Assembly: GCA_034509755.1 (NCBI GenBank)
Contig: JAVYJV010000043.1
Location: 117,254 to 181,253, forward strand
DNA: 64,000 nt
Direction: 5' to 3'
From: Anisodus tanguticus
Taxonomy: Eukaryota > Streptophyta > Magnoliopsida > Solanales > Solanaceae
A program made the position numbers and the translations under genes. Positions 1-11,538 of the stretch are shown one piece after another. Positions within the stretch are counted from its first letter, which is position 1; each line of letters begins with the position of its first letter. A model generated the notes under the pieces. That model did not search any database and was not told where the DNA came from. It saw only the letters and a program-made list of their open reading frames with translations.

Positions 1-992
1 ACTTGAAACAAATATTTGTTAAAATTTTTAAATTCAAATTAACGAAAAATAATTAATTTTCAAGCGATAAATTATTGTTAAACAAGGTTTTATTGTTACA
101 AAAAAGAAAATTTATCAAAATTGAAAAAAAAAGTTTTCAAAAAATCTAATCAAGCTAAAAAATTATTTAAAAAAATCACCGAAGTTTAAAAATTTAAAAA
201 TAATCAAACTTTGAAAAAGTTTTTCAAAAATTAAACTTCACCAAAAAATTTTTCTAAATAATTAAAAGGTTTATAAAATGATGAAAAATAACAAAAAGGA
301 TCAAATTTAATATCTTTTTTAAAGGTCAAAATGTTTAAACAAGCTTTTAAAAATTAATCCAAAAAAAAATTTTTTTTTGATTAAATTACAGACTATGAAA
401 AATTAATTTTTTTCAACTTAATTTTGACAAATTGGCTTTTAACAAAGCTATTTTTAAAAAGACTTTAAAAGTTTTTTTTTATCATATTAATTTATTATCA
501 TGGAAACATTCTGTGAAAATTTTTTAACTCTTTCTAGTTTAAAAAGTTTTTATCTTTTTTAATCTTATTTAACTAAAAAAATTTAACATCTTTTTAAATA
601 TCATCCTATAATTTTTTAATTACATTTTTATAAACTTAAAAATAATTCAATTTCTATGCTATATAATTAGTTTTATTAATAAATCAGATCAATAAATTTC
701 TATTTATAAAATTAAATTGATTAGTTTAAGTTTAGAATAAAAAAATTTAGTTTTTTTTCTTAATTGATTGTTTTAACTTTTTTTTAAAACTCTTATTTAA
801 CTAAATTTAATCTTATAAACTTTATTAATTTAAGTGTATTAGAATATTTAAATTTAGTTTATTCTATAAAAATTTGATTTCTTTGGGAAAAAAGTTTAAT
901 CCAAAGTAAAAAGTTTAGACATTGAAATATTAAACAGAATTAATATTAAATTATATAAAGTTTAATGCTGTTTTATTTTATCAATAACTGTA

Positions 993-1362
993 TTTGACAT
1001 AGCTTTAAAAATTTTGTTTTTTGATATGTAACAAATAAGACTGTTGTTTAACATTGCTAAAATACTATTCTTCTTTAATATAGTTTAAAAAATATTGTTA
1101 TTTTACATAGTTTAAAGGGTAATGTTGTATAATATAACTTAACAATATTGTTATTTTAGATAGCTTTACAAATATTTTTATTTTAAATAGCTTTATACCA
1201 TATTTAACATAGCTTTACTAGTATTGTTATTAAACAATTCTTTAATGTTACTATCATTTAACATAGCTCGAGCTTTGTTGTTGCTTAAAATAATCTAAAC
1301 AATAATGCTGTTTAACAAAAGTCGAGCAATAATGTTATTAAAATTACGTTAAACAGTAATAA
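993..1362. repeat. Degenerate minisatellite, about 27-bp unit, about 13-14 copies
   Basis: Diverged tandem copies of a unit close to TTTAACATAGCTTTA followed by roughly AATATTGTTAT run head to tail. The ACATAGCTTTA or ATAGCTTTA core is clearest near 998-1007, 1170-1178, 1187-1195 and 1202-1213. Unit length drifts between about 21 and 30 bases. No open frame runs through it. It looks like an old local expansion. Confidence 0.6.
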
Positions 1363-3040
1363 TTTTAAATTTAGTTCAAATGATAATAAATATGAGTTTT
1401 TACAGAATTTGAAATATAATTCTATTGAGATTTGAAAAATAAGCTTTAATGAGTAAAATTTGATCCATTGAATTTTTATAAATCTTATTTTTTTTCATCA
1501 ATTTTTATCAAACATCATTAATAACTTAAAAAAAAGTAGTTCTTTCATTTAAGCTAGTAATTAATGTTTAAGTTAAAAAATTTTACACATAATTGGTAGA
1601 CAATTAAAAAAACTATCTATTGATTTGAAATTATCTACTGATAAATAAAAATTTACAAGTTAAATACTTTTGATTAAAATTAATGATGTATTTATAAAAT
1701 TGATAGACTAATAAATGTTTTACATGTAAAATAATTTTCCTTGTTTTACTAATATACTTTTTTTGTCTTTAATTAAAAGTTGTTATATATTGATTTTTCA
1801 TTAACTAATTCTTCAACTATACCTTTTAAAAAAGAAAACTTTCTAAAACTAATCAATAATTTTTTTAATTAAACTTTATATTGAAAAAACTATTTGTTTG
1901 ACAAAAAATAGTTCAAGTTCAATTAAATATCAAAATCTGTTCCTTGTTTTAAATAATTGAATACTATTCATAAGTCTCAAAATTGAATTTACTTTAAAAT
2001 TCTATTTTAAATTAAAATTTAAGTTTAAGGTTAATTCTAAATTAAAATTTTTTTTTTATCTTAAAAAAACTAATTTGTTGGTAAATAATTCAAGTTCAAA
2101 TTTTAATTTTATCTTTTTTTCCTGTTCTACTTTTTTTATTTAATTTTTCTACAATTTGCATATTCAAACGTTTCTTATTTTTTTAATTTTTGAATTATAA
2201 ATTTAGTTAAAGAATTTTTTTTATTGATGAATGATGATTTTTTTCAGTCTAGTCTACCTTTTTAGAAAACAGTTTTGTGCATCACAAAAATAGGCTATTT
2301 GGTTTTTAGGTTAAGTTTCTTGTTTATTATTAATCGACCTTTACTACTTTGTCTTGAACCGGTTTTTAATTTTTTTTTTCAAGATTCTTTTTAGTGCGAT
2401 AAATATATTTTATCAAATTTATGCATCTAAAACCTTATTTCTTTTTACTTCTTAAATAAACATTACTTTTTTAATACAAAACTCATTTAAAATGTGAATA
2501 TTGATTTTAATTTACAAAAATTTCTGGTTTAAAACCGGATTTTTTTATTGTCTCAAGCTAATGTCAGTTTTGATCGTTAATTCTTAATTAAAGTTTTATT
2601 TAATGAAAACTTATTTTGTAATTTTACTTTTAAGTTTTTAATTTTACTTTTTAGCTTATAATTTCACTTGAAACTTTTAATATCTTTTAAAGCTTCTAAT
2701 TTTTTTTATTAATTGAACTTTGATTTCATTTTAAACTTTTCATTTCATAATTTTTACATTTTTTAATCATAAATTTCAATTATTCTTCAAAAATATTCTT
2801 AATTCAAAGTTTTCACATTTTAAACTTTGTTTTAAGAATCTAATTTTATGAAGTATCTTTAAAAATTATTAAAAACTTTTTTTTTATGAAAATTAAATTT
2901 GATATTTAAGAAAAATTTTGTTTCAAGTTTGTATCAAAAATTTATCCTCTTTTTAGTCAATAAAAATCTTTTTTTTCTTTTTATTAAAAATGTCATTTCT
3001 AAAAAAACCTTTTCTTTTTTCAAAATATTTAGTATCTTTT

Positions 3041-3131
3041 AGTCATAAAAAACATTTCTTTTAAACATAAATAACATTGTCTCTTCTAAACATAAAAAAA
3101 ACTCTCTTATAAACATAAATAAAATTCTATT
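3041..3131. repeat. Short tandem repeat, about 23-25-bp unit, about 4 copies
   Basis: Four copies of a unit beginning CATAAA and ending in a TCT-rich stretch (for example AAACATAAATAACATT then TCTCTTCT) lie in tandem. The copies differ by small indels. No coding potential is seen. Confidence 0.5.
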
Positions 3132-4490
3132 AAAAAAAAATTTTTTAAATTAAAAGCACAAAAAAAATCTGTTTTAAAGTTTATTTAAAAAATTATTTAA
3201 AATTAGGTTTTAAAAAAAACAGCTTCAAATTTTAAAAATGAATTTGTTACAAAGTATTTTTATTTGAAAATCAATAATATTTCAGATTTTGACATCATCT
3301 TAAATTTTGGCAATTTTGAAATCATTTAAAAAAATAATAATTCTATTTTAATAACATTGACATTTTAAAGAAAAAAAATCTTAAAAATTTGAAAAATATT
3401 TCAAAAATTACAAATATTTGTAAATTTTTCAATTGAAACATAGTTTTTGAATCAAGATTTAGGAAATAAAAAAACTTTTTTGAAACAATAAAAAATTTAA
3501 TAAATAATTGTAAAATCATCCTTTCATCTTCAAAAAAAAATTTCAATATTAAGTTATATTTTCAAAGCATTGAGGTCAACAAATAATTCAAATAAATTTA
3601 ATCTAAACTTTTTTAATTTTAATTGTTTTTCCTCTTTAAGGGTTAAATTGACTTAACAATCATTCCAAATAAAAAAAATCTAAAAAGTAAAAGTTTGATT
3701 TTTTAAAAAATCAAATAAATTAAAAACTTTTAAAATTAATTAACTATAGTAAATAGTAGAACTAATTATTTCTACTTGAATTAATTCTTAATTAAACAAA
3801 TTCTATACCTTCAGTTCTTTTGAATCAGATAAAACATTTTTAAATTAAAACTTTATAGTATTGATTTGATTATGTAGCTTATCCAAAAACTTTTTGATTA
3901 AAATTATTTAATCAAGTTCATTTAACAGAGACAAAAAACTTTTTTTAGTCTAACAAAAAATCAATGTAATTTTTTCATCTTTATAAAATCTAATAGAAAT
4001 TTAAAATTACCAAATCTTGTTATTGATATAAAATAAATTAAAAGTTTTTTCATTAGAATCAATTTAGAATAAAAAATTGAGTCTAAAAGAAACTGTAAAA
4101 TAAAATATTTTCTTTGAATCTTAATGAAGTTTTGACAGATAAGTTTTAAAGAATTTGTAAAAATGTTTTTGAAAAAAATTTTTAACCATTAATTTCATTT
4201 AACAAGCTTTTAATTTAGTAGTAACAAACTTTTAATATTCTTTTGGAAATCTTAACCATTTTAGCCAAAAAAGAAAATCTGAATGAAGTTAAATTTTTTG
4301 TCAATTCTTCAATACTTTGTAACATTTTTTATAAGTCATTAATAGAACTTAAATTTTTTTTTCAAATTTTAAAGTATACTTGATTTTTTTTTTAATCATT
4401 AACAACTACTAAATAAAAGTTTTTTTATCTTAATGAATTTTCTATTAATTTTTTGATGATTCCATACTAAGAATTAATTTTATTTTATAG

Positions 4491-5796
4491 CACCTCCAGT
4501 AAAACAATCATTCACAAGACGAAAATCTGTTTTTGCTGAACATTATGATCCTGCCGAAGATGAAGATGATGAAGGAGATAAAATTATTTGTCCTAAATCT
4601 GATAGTCAACGTAAAAGATTAACTGAAGCTATTAAAAATATATTTTTATTTAGATCTTTAGATAATGTGAGTAAAAACAATTAAATTAAAATTAGTTTGA
4701 TTATTTGAAAAAAAAATTAAAAAAAACCTTTTAATATTTTAGCAAGAACTATGTGAAGTACTTGATGCTATGTTTGAAAAAAAAGTTGAGCCTAATGAAT
4801 TAGTTATTAAACAAGGTGACGATGGAGACTATTTTTATGTTATTGAAAAGTAAGTTTAAATATTAAAATTTTTTTTTGAAAGTAGAAAGTAATTTATTAT
4901 TTTTATAGAGGACATTATAAAGTTTTAATAGAACAAGGTGATGGAACTGAAAAAGAATTAGGAGAATATAATGATTCTGGAAGTTTTGGTGAGCTTGCTC
5001 TTATGTATAATTTGCCAAGATCTGCCACAGTTAAAGCTTTAACTAATGGATCATTATGGGCAATGGTAATTATTTTTATAAAATTAAATTTCAAATTAAA
5101 ATCATTTTTTATTTATTAGAGCCGACAAACATTTCGTAAAATAATTTTAAAAAACTCTTTTCAAAAAAGAAAAAATTATGAAAAGTTATTAGAAAAAGTA
5201 GAAATGCTTAAATCATTAACAGAATATGAACGTATGAATCTTTGTGATGCCCTTATACCAAAAAGATATACGAAAGATTCAATTATTATTAAAGAAGTAA
5301 GACAAACTATATTTTAATTAACTAAATTTAATTTTTTTTTTTTAAAAAAAGGGTGATCAAGCAGATGGAATGTATTTTGTAGATGAAGGAACTGTTAAAG
5401 TTACAAAAACAAATGAAGTAAGAATTTTTTAAATTAAAATAAAATTTTTTTTTTTAAAAAATAAAATTTAAACTTTTTAAAGAATGGTGTTCAAAGAGAA
5501 GTATCTAAACTTGGAAAAGGAAGTTATTTTGGAGAATTGGCTCTTATAACACATAAACCAAGAGCTGCTTCAATTATTGCTGAAGTAGATGTTAAAGTTG
5601 CTTGTAAGTTAATTGAATTTAACCTTTTTAAACTTAAATTTAATTTTTCATAATTATAGTTTTAGATGTTGATGCTTTTGAACGTTTACTTGGCCCTTGT
5701 ATGAATATTATGAAACGTAATTTTAATGATTATGAAGAAGAATTAGTACGAATATTTGGATCAAAAATCAATATTTCTGATTTACGTTCAATGTAA
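4491..5796 (+). CDS. PRKAR2: cAMP-dependent protein kinase type II regulatory subunit (5' incomplete)
   Basis: Inhibitory, cAMP-binding subunit of PKA. Seven exons are visible: 4491-4666, 4743-4849, 4909-5065, 5120-5296, 5352-5417, 5483-5603, 5660-5796 (stop TAA). Together they encode about 312 residues, with the first codon split to an upstream exon. The first exon carries RRKSVFAE, the autophosphorylated pseudosubstrate that marks RII rather than RI. Two cyclic-nucleotide-binding domains follow. Their phosphate-binding cassettes read FGELALMYNLPRSATV and FGELALITHKPRAA, each with the Glu and Arg that bind cAMP. The N-terminal dimerisation/docking domain that binds AKAPs is missing from the visible exons. 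I could not find its exon in the 4.5 kb upstream, so it lies there unrecognised or outside the window. Family call is very secure. Confidence 0.93.
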
Positions 5797-6911
5797 AAGT
5801 AAATTTTTTTTTTCTTCAAATTTTTAAAATCTTTACTTAGAAAAAATTAAAAAAGACAATAGTTAATTGCCTATTAAATTTCATTTATCGCTAAATTTAT
5901 TTTAATATTTAGCAGTTTTTAGTTAACACAAACATTAAATTATTCATAATATTTAGTTAGGTCTTAAATTTTGTTAAGTGTTAAACAATTGGTTTTTTTT
6001 TTATATGTACTTTTGTCAAACGCTGTTAATAAATTTTAATTAATATTTTAATTTGATAATCATCTAAATAAAATTAATCATTGACATAAAAAATTATCAT
6101 TAAACTTTCATTAGAATACAGATTAGTTATAAAAGTTGGTAATATTTAAAATATTCATTACAATTCTTTTAAAAAAAAAAAAACCTTTTTTATCCTTTTT
6201 TACTATTACCAAATTTATTAATGTGATTTTTAGGTTAGATTAATGTGAGTTCAAAACCATCCTTAAAAAAAAAAAAATTTTCTTTAAATCAAATTGCTAT
6301 TAAAATTTTTTTGCATTTTGATCTCTAAAAAAATTTTTTTTTATTAAAATGCTAATTAAATCTAATTTAATTGTCAATTACCATTAAAGTTTTAAAAAAC
6401 ATTTAAAATATTTTCTTCAACCATTAAAAACAAATTATCAAAACAACTTGTCTAAATTTTAAATTTGTAAAAAAAACAAAAAAATTTTCAAAAAACCAAA
6501 AAAAAAAACAAAATTCAAACTAATCCTTTGTAATTTAACTGTATTAAATAAAAATAAACAAGTTTAAATAAAAAATTATCTAAGTTAAATTATTTTTTTA
6601 TCTAATTTTTTTTTAAATTTACCACTTTATTGTCTTTAAGTGTTTAATATTTAAAGTAAAATAAATCATTTTATCCAACAAAAAATAAAATTGATTCCCA
6701 TTATTAAAAATTTGAAATTTAGAAAGCGCCACCTAGTTTTTACAATCAAAAAATTAAAATGGTTTCTTATTTCTTTTATTGAAACGCTTTTTCCTTATTA
6801 AATTCTTTGTCAATAAAAAAAATTTATAACTTCATCTGGTTCATTTTTCAACTGAAAATTTATTTTTGAATAAAAAATTCATTCAAATACTTGGACTAAC
6901 ATTGAACAAAA
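5797..6911. other. Intergenic region between PKA-R and the small ORF at 6912
   Basis: Poly-A/T-rich DNA holding the PKA-R 3' UTR and the 5' flank of the next ORF. No coding frame seen. A CTCF-like motif at 6726-6739 is listed separately. Confidence 0.5.
6726..6739 (-). promoter_or_regulatory. CTCF-like motif (AGGTGGCGC on the minus strand)
   Basis: The plus strand reads GCGCCACCTAGTTT; its complement, AAACTAGGTGGCGC, fits the core AGRKGGCGC of the animal CTCF site. It stands out in very GC-poor DNA, about 185 bases upstream of the ATG at 6912. A near-copy, GCGCTATCTAGTTT, lies at 8255-8268 upstream of Rab6. Factor identity is inferred only from the motif. Confidence 0.35.
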
Positions 6912-7205
6912 ATGTCTGGAGAAAATAGTTTTTTTAATAAACTTACCATTGAAGATGTATACGGATTAAAAAAAAAAGTTGAAAAAATTTTTGTAGATAA
7001 TAAACCAAACGGATTTGATATTCCTTACGTTAATTCATTATGGCAATCTAAAGATAATCTATCATATCTTTTTAAAAAAAGTCAAAAATTATTGAACTTT
7101 AATCCTCTAAATATAAATATCAAGATGGATGCATACATAAATATAAATATGAATAATTATTTTGAAGAAGAAAATGAATCTACTTTAAGAAAAAGTCAAA
7201 AATGA
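6912..7205 (+). CDS. Hypothetical protein, 97 residues, Asn/Lys-rich
   Basis: I do not recognise this protein. A single open frame starts at ATG (MSGENSFFNKLTIEDVYGLK) and ends at TGA. The first 65 residues look like ordinary globular sequence with mixed hydrophobic and charged positions, including Trp and Pro; the tail is rich in Asn, Ile and Glu. No signal peptide or membrane segment is present. Codon content is better than the surrounding poly-A/T DNA, and a GC-rich motif sits about 185 bases upstream, which argues for a real gene. It may be one exon of a longer gene. Confidence 0.5.
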   Translation: MSGENSFFNKLTIEDVYGLKKKVEKIFVDNKPNGFDIPYVNSLWQSKDNLSYLFKKSQKLLNFNPLNINIKMDAYININMNNYFEEENESTLRKSQK

Positions 7206-7727
7206 TAAAAATTCTATTTCTTATACATATTTTTCTAACAAAATCTCAATTTTTTTTTAAACTTATTTGTTAACTTCTACTTGTATGTAGTTATAAACGA
7301 AAGAAATTTTAATTTGTACTATTTTTTCTTAAAATAAATTTCTGTTTTTTAAACTATCAACATTCTAATTTCTTAATTAAAAAGAATCTATTTAAAACTT
7401 GTTGATTATAAAATACATTCTTAAATTAAATTTTGATAAAAACTTTAAATATTAATTGAATGTACAAAAGTCATTATTATTGCTGAATATGATTCTTACT
7501 TTATATTCTTATATTTGAGCTTTGATCGATATCTGTTTAGTTTAAATTAAGCTTTCAGGTATGCTTTAGTTCAATTAAAAAAGAGTTTTTTTTATACAAA
7601 AATAGGTTTTAAAAATTTCTGAAGAATAAAACTTGAATCTTTTTTCTTATGAGTTAATAAAAAATCTTAATGAGATTTTTTTGTAGTGATCAAAATATAT
7701 AAAATTGTGAATTCACTATTCCAAACA

Positions 7728-8018
7728 ATGAGTAAAGGTAAAAGTCATAGCAATTGAAAACTGTTTCAAAACTAAAAAAAAATTTTCAATAAAAAAACTG
7801 ATGAAAAAAATTTAGATTTTGGTAAATTTAAGAATATGAGCTTAAACTAAATTTGTTTTTTTTTTGAAAATTTAGCAAAAGAAAATTAAAATATTTTTAA
7901 ACTTTTATTTGCTGGCGATTTTCCTGAAGCACCAGATTTTGAAGATTTTTTTAAAAATATGTCTAAACAAACATATGTAAATTTACAGACAACTTTAAAC
8001 AATTACATTGAAAGGTAG
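7728..8018 (+). pseudogene. Disrupted small ORF with in-frame TAA
   Basis: A start (MSK) at 7728-7737 followed by a good donor (G|GTAAAA) could splice to the acceptor TTTAG at 7871-7875. This continues as AKEN, then meets an in-frame TAA at 7887-7889. Beyond the stop the same frame runs on as a protein-like stretch (NIFKLLFAGDFPEAPDFEDF and about 20 more residues) to TAG at 8016-8018, and a possible donor (AAAG|GTAGAA) overlaps that end. I do not recognise the family. It could be a decayed gene, a single-base sequencing error, or an exon with a start I cannot place. Confidence 0.3.
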
Positions 8019-9056
8019 AAAATTAAGATTAAAACATTCAAACTTTTATTGAAATTTTATTATGTTAGTATTATTTAATTGAATAAAAATTTGATAATTA
8101 CTGATTTAGTTTGATTTTCCAAATAAGTTTGAAATCTATTTTTTTTTTAGTTTTGTAAAACATATTATAATTCTATTTTATTAATAAAAATTAATTTAAA
8201 ATTATAAAAAATTCTAATAATTTAAATTATTTAAATTTTTCAAGTTTATATTTAGCGCTATCTAGTTTATAATCCAAAAACAATTGAATAAAACAATTTG
8301 AAAATAAAAATTTTTTTTTTAAAAAAAAGATATAAGAACATGCGCATTAAAATAGTTTAAATTTATTGTTATTTAGCAGACGTGGATTATTGTTTTGAAC
8401 TTGGAATGTTTCAGTTTTTAAGTTCCTAACTTTTTTGTTTTGTTTTTTTTAAAAATTTTATTTTATTTAGAAAAAAAAAATAATAAACATACGATAAATT
8501 CAACTTAATTAATATGTAATATTTTTTTTTTACTTTTCAACTTTATAAGTAAATTTTATTAAAATTTAAAAGTGTAAATTTTCATAATTTAAATATAATT
8601 TTTTTTTGATATTTTTTTATGAAAAAATTTTTTTAAAAGTTTCTGAGTATTTTAAATAAATAGTTAATAGTATAAGTCTTAAGTTTTTTTCTCTAAAGTT
8701 GAAGATTAAATTACGATTATTTACCAATTTGATTTTTTATTAAAATTTTGTTTTCTAAAACTTTGAAATTTTTCATAAAAATTTGTTTTTTTGAATTCTA
8801 AAATATTTTATTTTTAAAAATCTAAATTTTGTTTTTTTCAAATTTTGTTTTTTTTTTTTAAAACCTCATATATTTTTATCAAGCTATTTATATTCAACTC
8901 TTTCAAATCAAGCTTTCATTTAAAACCTTATTTTTCTAAATTATAATTTTTTATAAACTAAAGCTCAAAATATTTTTTAAGCTCAAATCAAGTGCTTTTT
9001 ATTTCAACAAAAATCTTCAAGTATTAATAGTATCAATAAATTTTTAAAAAAGAAAG
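8019..9056. other. Intergenic region 5' of Rab6
   Basis: No coding frame seen. It holds the degenerate CTCF-like motif GCGCTATCTAGTTT (8255-8268) and ACATGCGCATT (8339-8349), which resembles half of an NRF1 site. Both stand out against the A/T background and may belong to the Rab6 promoter. Confidence 0.4.
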
Positions 9057-10458
9057 ATGTCTTCTTCTGGTGATTTTTCAAATTCTTTAAGAAAATTTAA
9101 GCTTGTTTTCTTAGGAGAACAAAGTGGTGAGTTTTATTGATTTTTTTTTAATTTTAATATTTGCCATTAAAATTTTAATTACTCTATTTTCATCTTTTAA
9201 TGCTTAATTTAGTTTCTTAATCTTTTGTTTAATTAAATTTTTTTTTTGAATTATTGACTGAAATGTTTAAAAATAAATTGTTAGCTTTTGAATTTTATAA
9301 TAAATTTTAATTAAACTCCTATAAATCAATTGCTTGGAAAGTTATTTTTAAAATTTTAAAATAATTAATTTATCTATTTTTTAATAGTTGGAAAAACTTC
9401 ACTAATTACTAGATTTATGTATGACAATTTTGACAATACTTATCAGGCCACAATTGGTATTGATTTTTTATCTAAAACTATGTACTTAGAAGATAGAACA
9501 GTAAGTTTTTTAATTTTTTTTTTTTCTTAATTAAAAAAAATTTTTTTTTTTAGGTAAGGTTACAACTTTGGGATACAGGTAAATTACTATTCATTAATTG
9601 CTTTAGTTTTTTATATAAATTTTTTTCTTAAAACATTAAAAAAGCTGGACAAGAAAGATTTCGAAGTTTAATTCCAAGTTATATAAGAGATTCAACTGTT
9701 GCAGTTGTTGTATATGATATAACTAGTAAGTGTTAATTAAAAATTTATTTGAGTTCTTTTTTTAAAAACAAATTATCTTTTCAGATGGAAATTCATTTCA
9801 ACAAACTTCTAAATGGATTGACGATGTTAGAACTGAAAGAGGAAATGATGTTATAATTATGCTTGTTGGTAACAAAACTGATCTACAAGACAAAAGGTAA
9901 AGTTTTTTTTTAAAATCGTAAAACCGTTTTATTAAAATTTTTTTTATGCAGACAAGTTTCAAGTGAAGATGGTGAACTAAAAGCTAAAGAGCTTAATGTA
10001 ATGTTTATTGAAACAAGTGCAAAGTCTGGTTATAACGTAAAACAGGTAAATTTTATAAAAAAAAAATAATTTTTGTTGCTATGATATGAATGCTAATTAA
10101 TTTAAACTAATTTATTTTTTTTATGACTTATTTTAGTTATTCAGAAAAGTTGCTGCCGCATTGCCTGGAATGGAACAAAACGAAAGAACTAAAGAAGACA
10201 GTATCCTTTTCATAAAAAAAAACACAAAACTTTTTAATTTTTTAAATTCTCTTTCTTATTTATCTAATTTCACAAAACTAACTTTTATGCTTAACTTTTA
10301 TTTTGCTTTATCTTTTTATTTATTTTTTATTTTTAAAATGTTATGCTCCTTAATTTTTGCTCACTTTTCTGAAATTTTTAAACTTTACAGTCGTAGAAGT
10401 CGATCTAAAAGATGCTCCTTCTGAATCACCTAAGCAGGAAAATAGTTGCATGTGTTAA
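9057..10458 (+). CDS. RAB6: Small GTPase Rab6 (proximal last-exon isoform)
   Basis: Golgi-associated Rab GTPase acting in retrograde Golgi-ER and exocytic transport. Eight exons: 9057-9126, 9388-9500, 9554-9578, 9645-9725, 9785-9896, 9952-10045, 10137-10200, 10391-10458, giving 208 residues, the same as human RAB6A. Visible motifs are the P-loop GEQSVGKTS, switch I ATIGIDFLSKTM, the G3 motif WDTAGQERF, NKTD for guanine specificity, and ETSAK. The tail ends in CMC, a dual geranylgeranylation signal. A second terminal exon at 11216-11286 fits the same donor and phase and gives a different tail; it is listed separately. Identification is very secure because the effector-loop region is nearly identical to other Rab6 proteins. 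Confidence 0.97.
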
Positions 10459-11215
10459 ATAATTAATTTATATTCTTTTTGTTGGTAATTAATTTAAGTG
10501 AGAAGTATTTTAAATAATGAATTATTTTAATATATTAATAATTCGGGATATAGTTACAAATTTTGTTAAAAGTAGTTTTTTTTATATCCAGATTTTTTAG
10601 CTTTTGTTTATATTGTAAATCAAAATAAATTAGAAATTAAATTATAAATTCTTTTAGCTTAGAAATCATAATGATTTTATCCGTTTTATTAATGTGAGGT
10701 TTTTATATTTGTTAATAAAATTTTCTCAAAGAAAATTTCTTTACAATATTAAAAGTTTTTTTTATTTAATGATAGAGTTTTTAATTGATGAGAAGGAAAG
10801 CAATTTAAAGTTTTTAAATTTCCTTTTTTATTTTACTTTTTTTTGATCACTTTTATTATTTTGTTTTTAATTTCTTAAACTATTCGGTTTTTTTTTGGGT
10901 TTACTCTTGCTGTTAATTTTTTGATTTATTGAAATTTTCAAAGTTTTTGGGTTATTTTAATTTTTTAATTTAGTTACTTTTTTAAGTTACCTTTTATAAA
11001 CTTTATTTTTGATTAACTTTTAACTCATTTCGGTTCTTTATTTTGGTTTTATTTTATTGGTTGGTTTATCTTTATTAAATGCATGACAACATTTTTTTAT
11101 TTTAAGGATTTTTTGGTTTACTCACAAAATTTTGTTTTATTTTTTTTGAAATATTTGATAATCTAAGTTATTTTCTTTAAATTTTTGTTTTCTTTTTGAA
11201 AAATTCTTTTTTTAG

Positions 11216-11286
11216 TAATTCCACTTAAGCCTTTGGAAATGCCAAAAGAAAGTAAAGATAGTGATGAAAGTTCTTGTATATGTTAA
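11216..11286 (+). CDS. RAB6: Rab6 alternative last exon (CIC tail)
   Basis: An acceptor (TTTTTTTAG) at 11215 is followed in the right phase, after the 10200 donor, by IIPLKPLEMPKES, an acidic Ser-rich stretch and the prenylation motif CIC with stop TAA. Spliced from exon 7 (10137-10200) it gives a 209-residue Rab6 with a different hypervariable tail from the proximal exon 10391-10458 (IVEVDLKDAPSES... CMC). Conservation of phase, length (22-23 residues) and a terminal CxC supports a real alternative exon rather than chance. The intervening 757 bases show no coding frame. Confidence 0.75.
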
Positions 11287-11538
11287 TTTACTTAAAATTT
11301 TACAATTAAAAAAACGTACTTAAACCAAAGTTGGATTTGTTAATGGATAGTTTGTGATTACAAAATTAAATATAAATTTTTTTTTTTTAAAAAACTTTTT
11401 TCGAACATGTAACATTTATTTTTTATTTAGTTTAATTTTGTTCTTTTAATAAAAAATTTTTTAAGCTTTTCAAATAATTTTATTTTAAAATAAAGTTTTT
11501 ACCATTTTTATTGATATTTTTGTTTGATTTTTTTTTGC

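Larger units (their letters stand above)
1..4490. other. Non-coding AT-rich region upstream of the PKA regulatory subunit
   Basis: I see no convincing coding exon on either strand here. The few open frames are Phe/Lys/Leu runs, as expected from poly-A and poly-T tracts. The PKA gene at its right edge begins with an internal exon, so part of this DNA may be a long first intron with an unrecognised first exon. Two degenerate tandem repeat blocks are listed separately. Confidence 0.6.

Noticed and set aside
3343..3546. Minus-strand ORF of 67 codons rich in Phe and Lys
   Set aside because: Composition is that of translated poly-T/A; no motif, no neighbouring exon and no compositional change from the surrounding DNA.
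10161..10424. Plus-strand ORF of 87 codons across Rab6
   Set aside because: It reads exon 7 of Rab6 through its intron; the true frame leaves at the 10200 donor.
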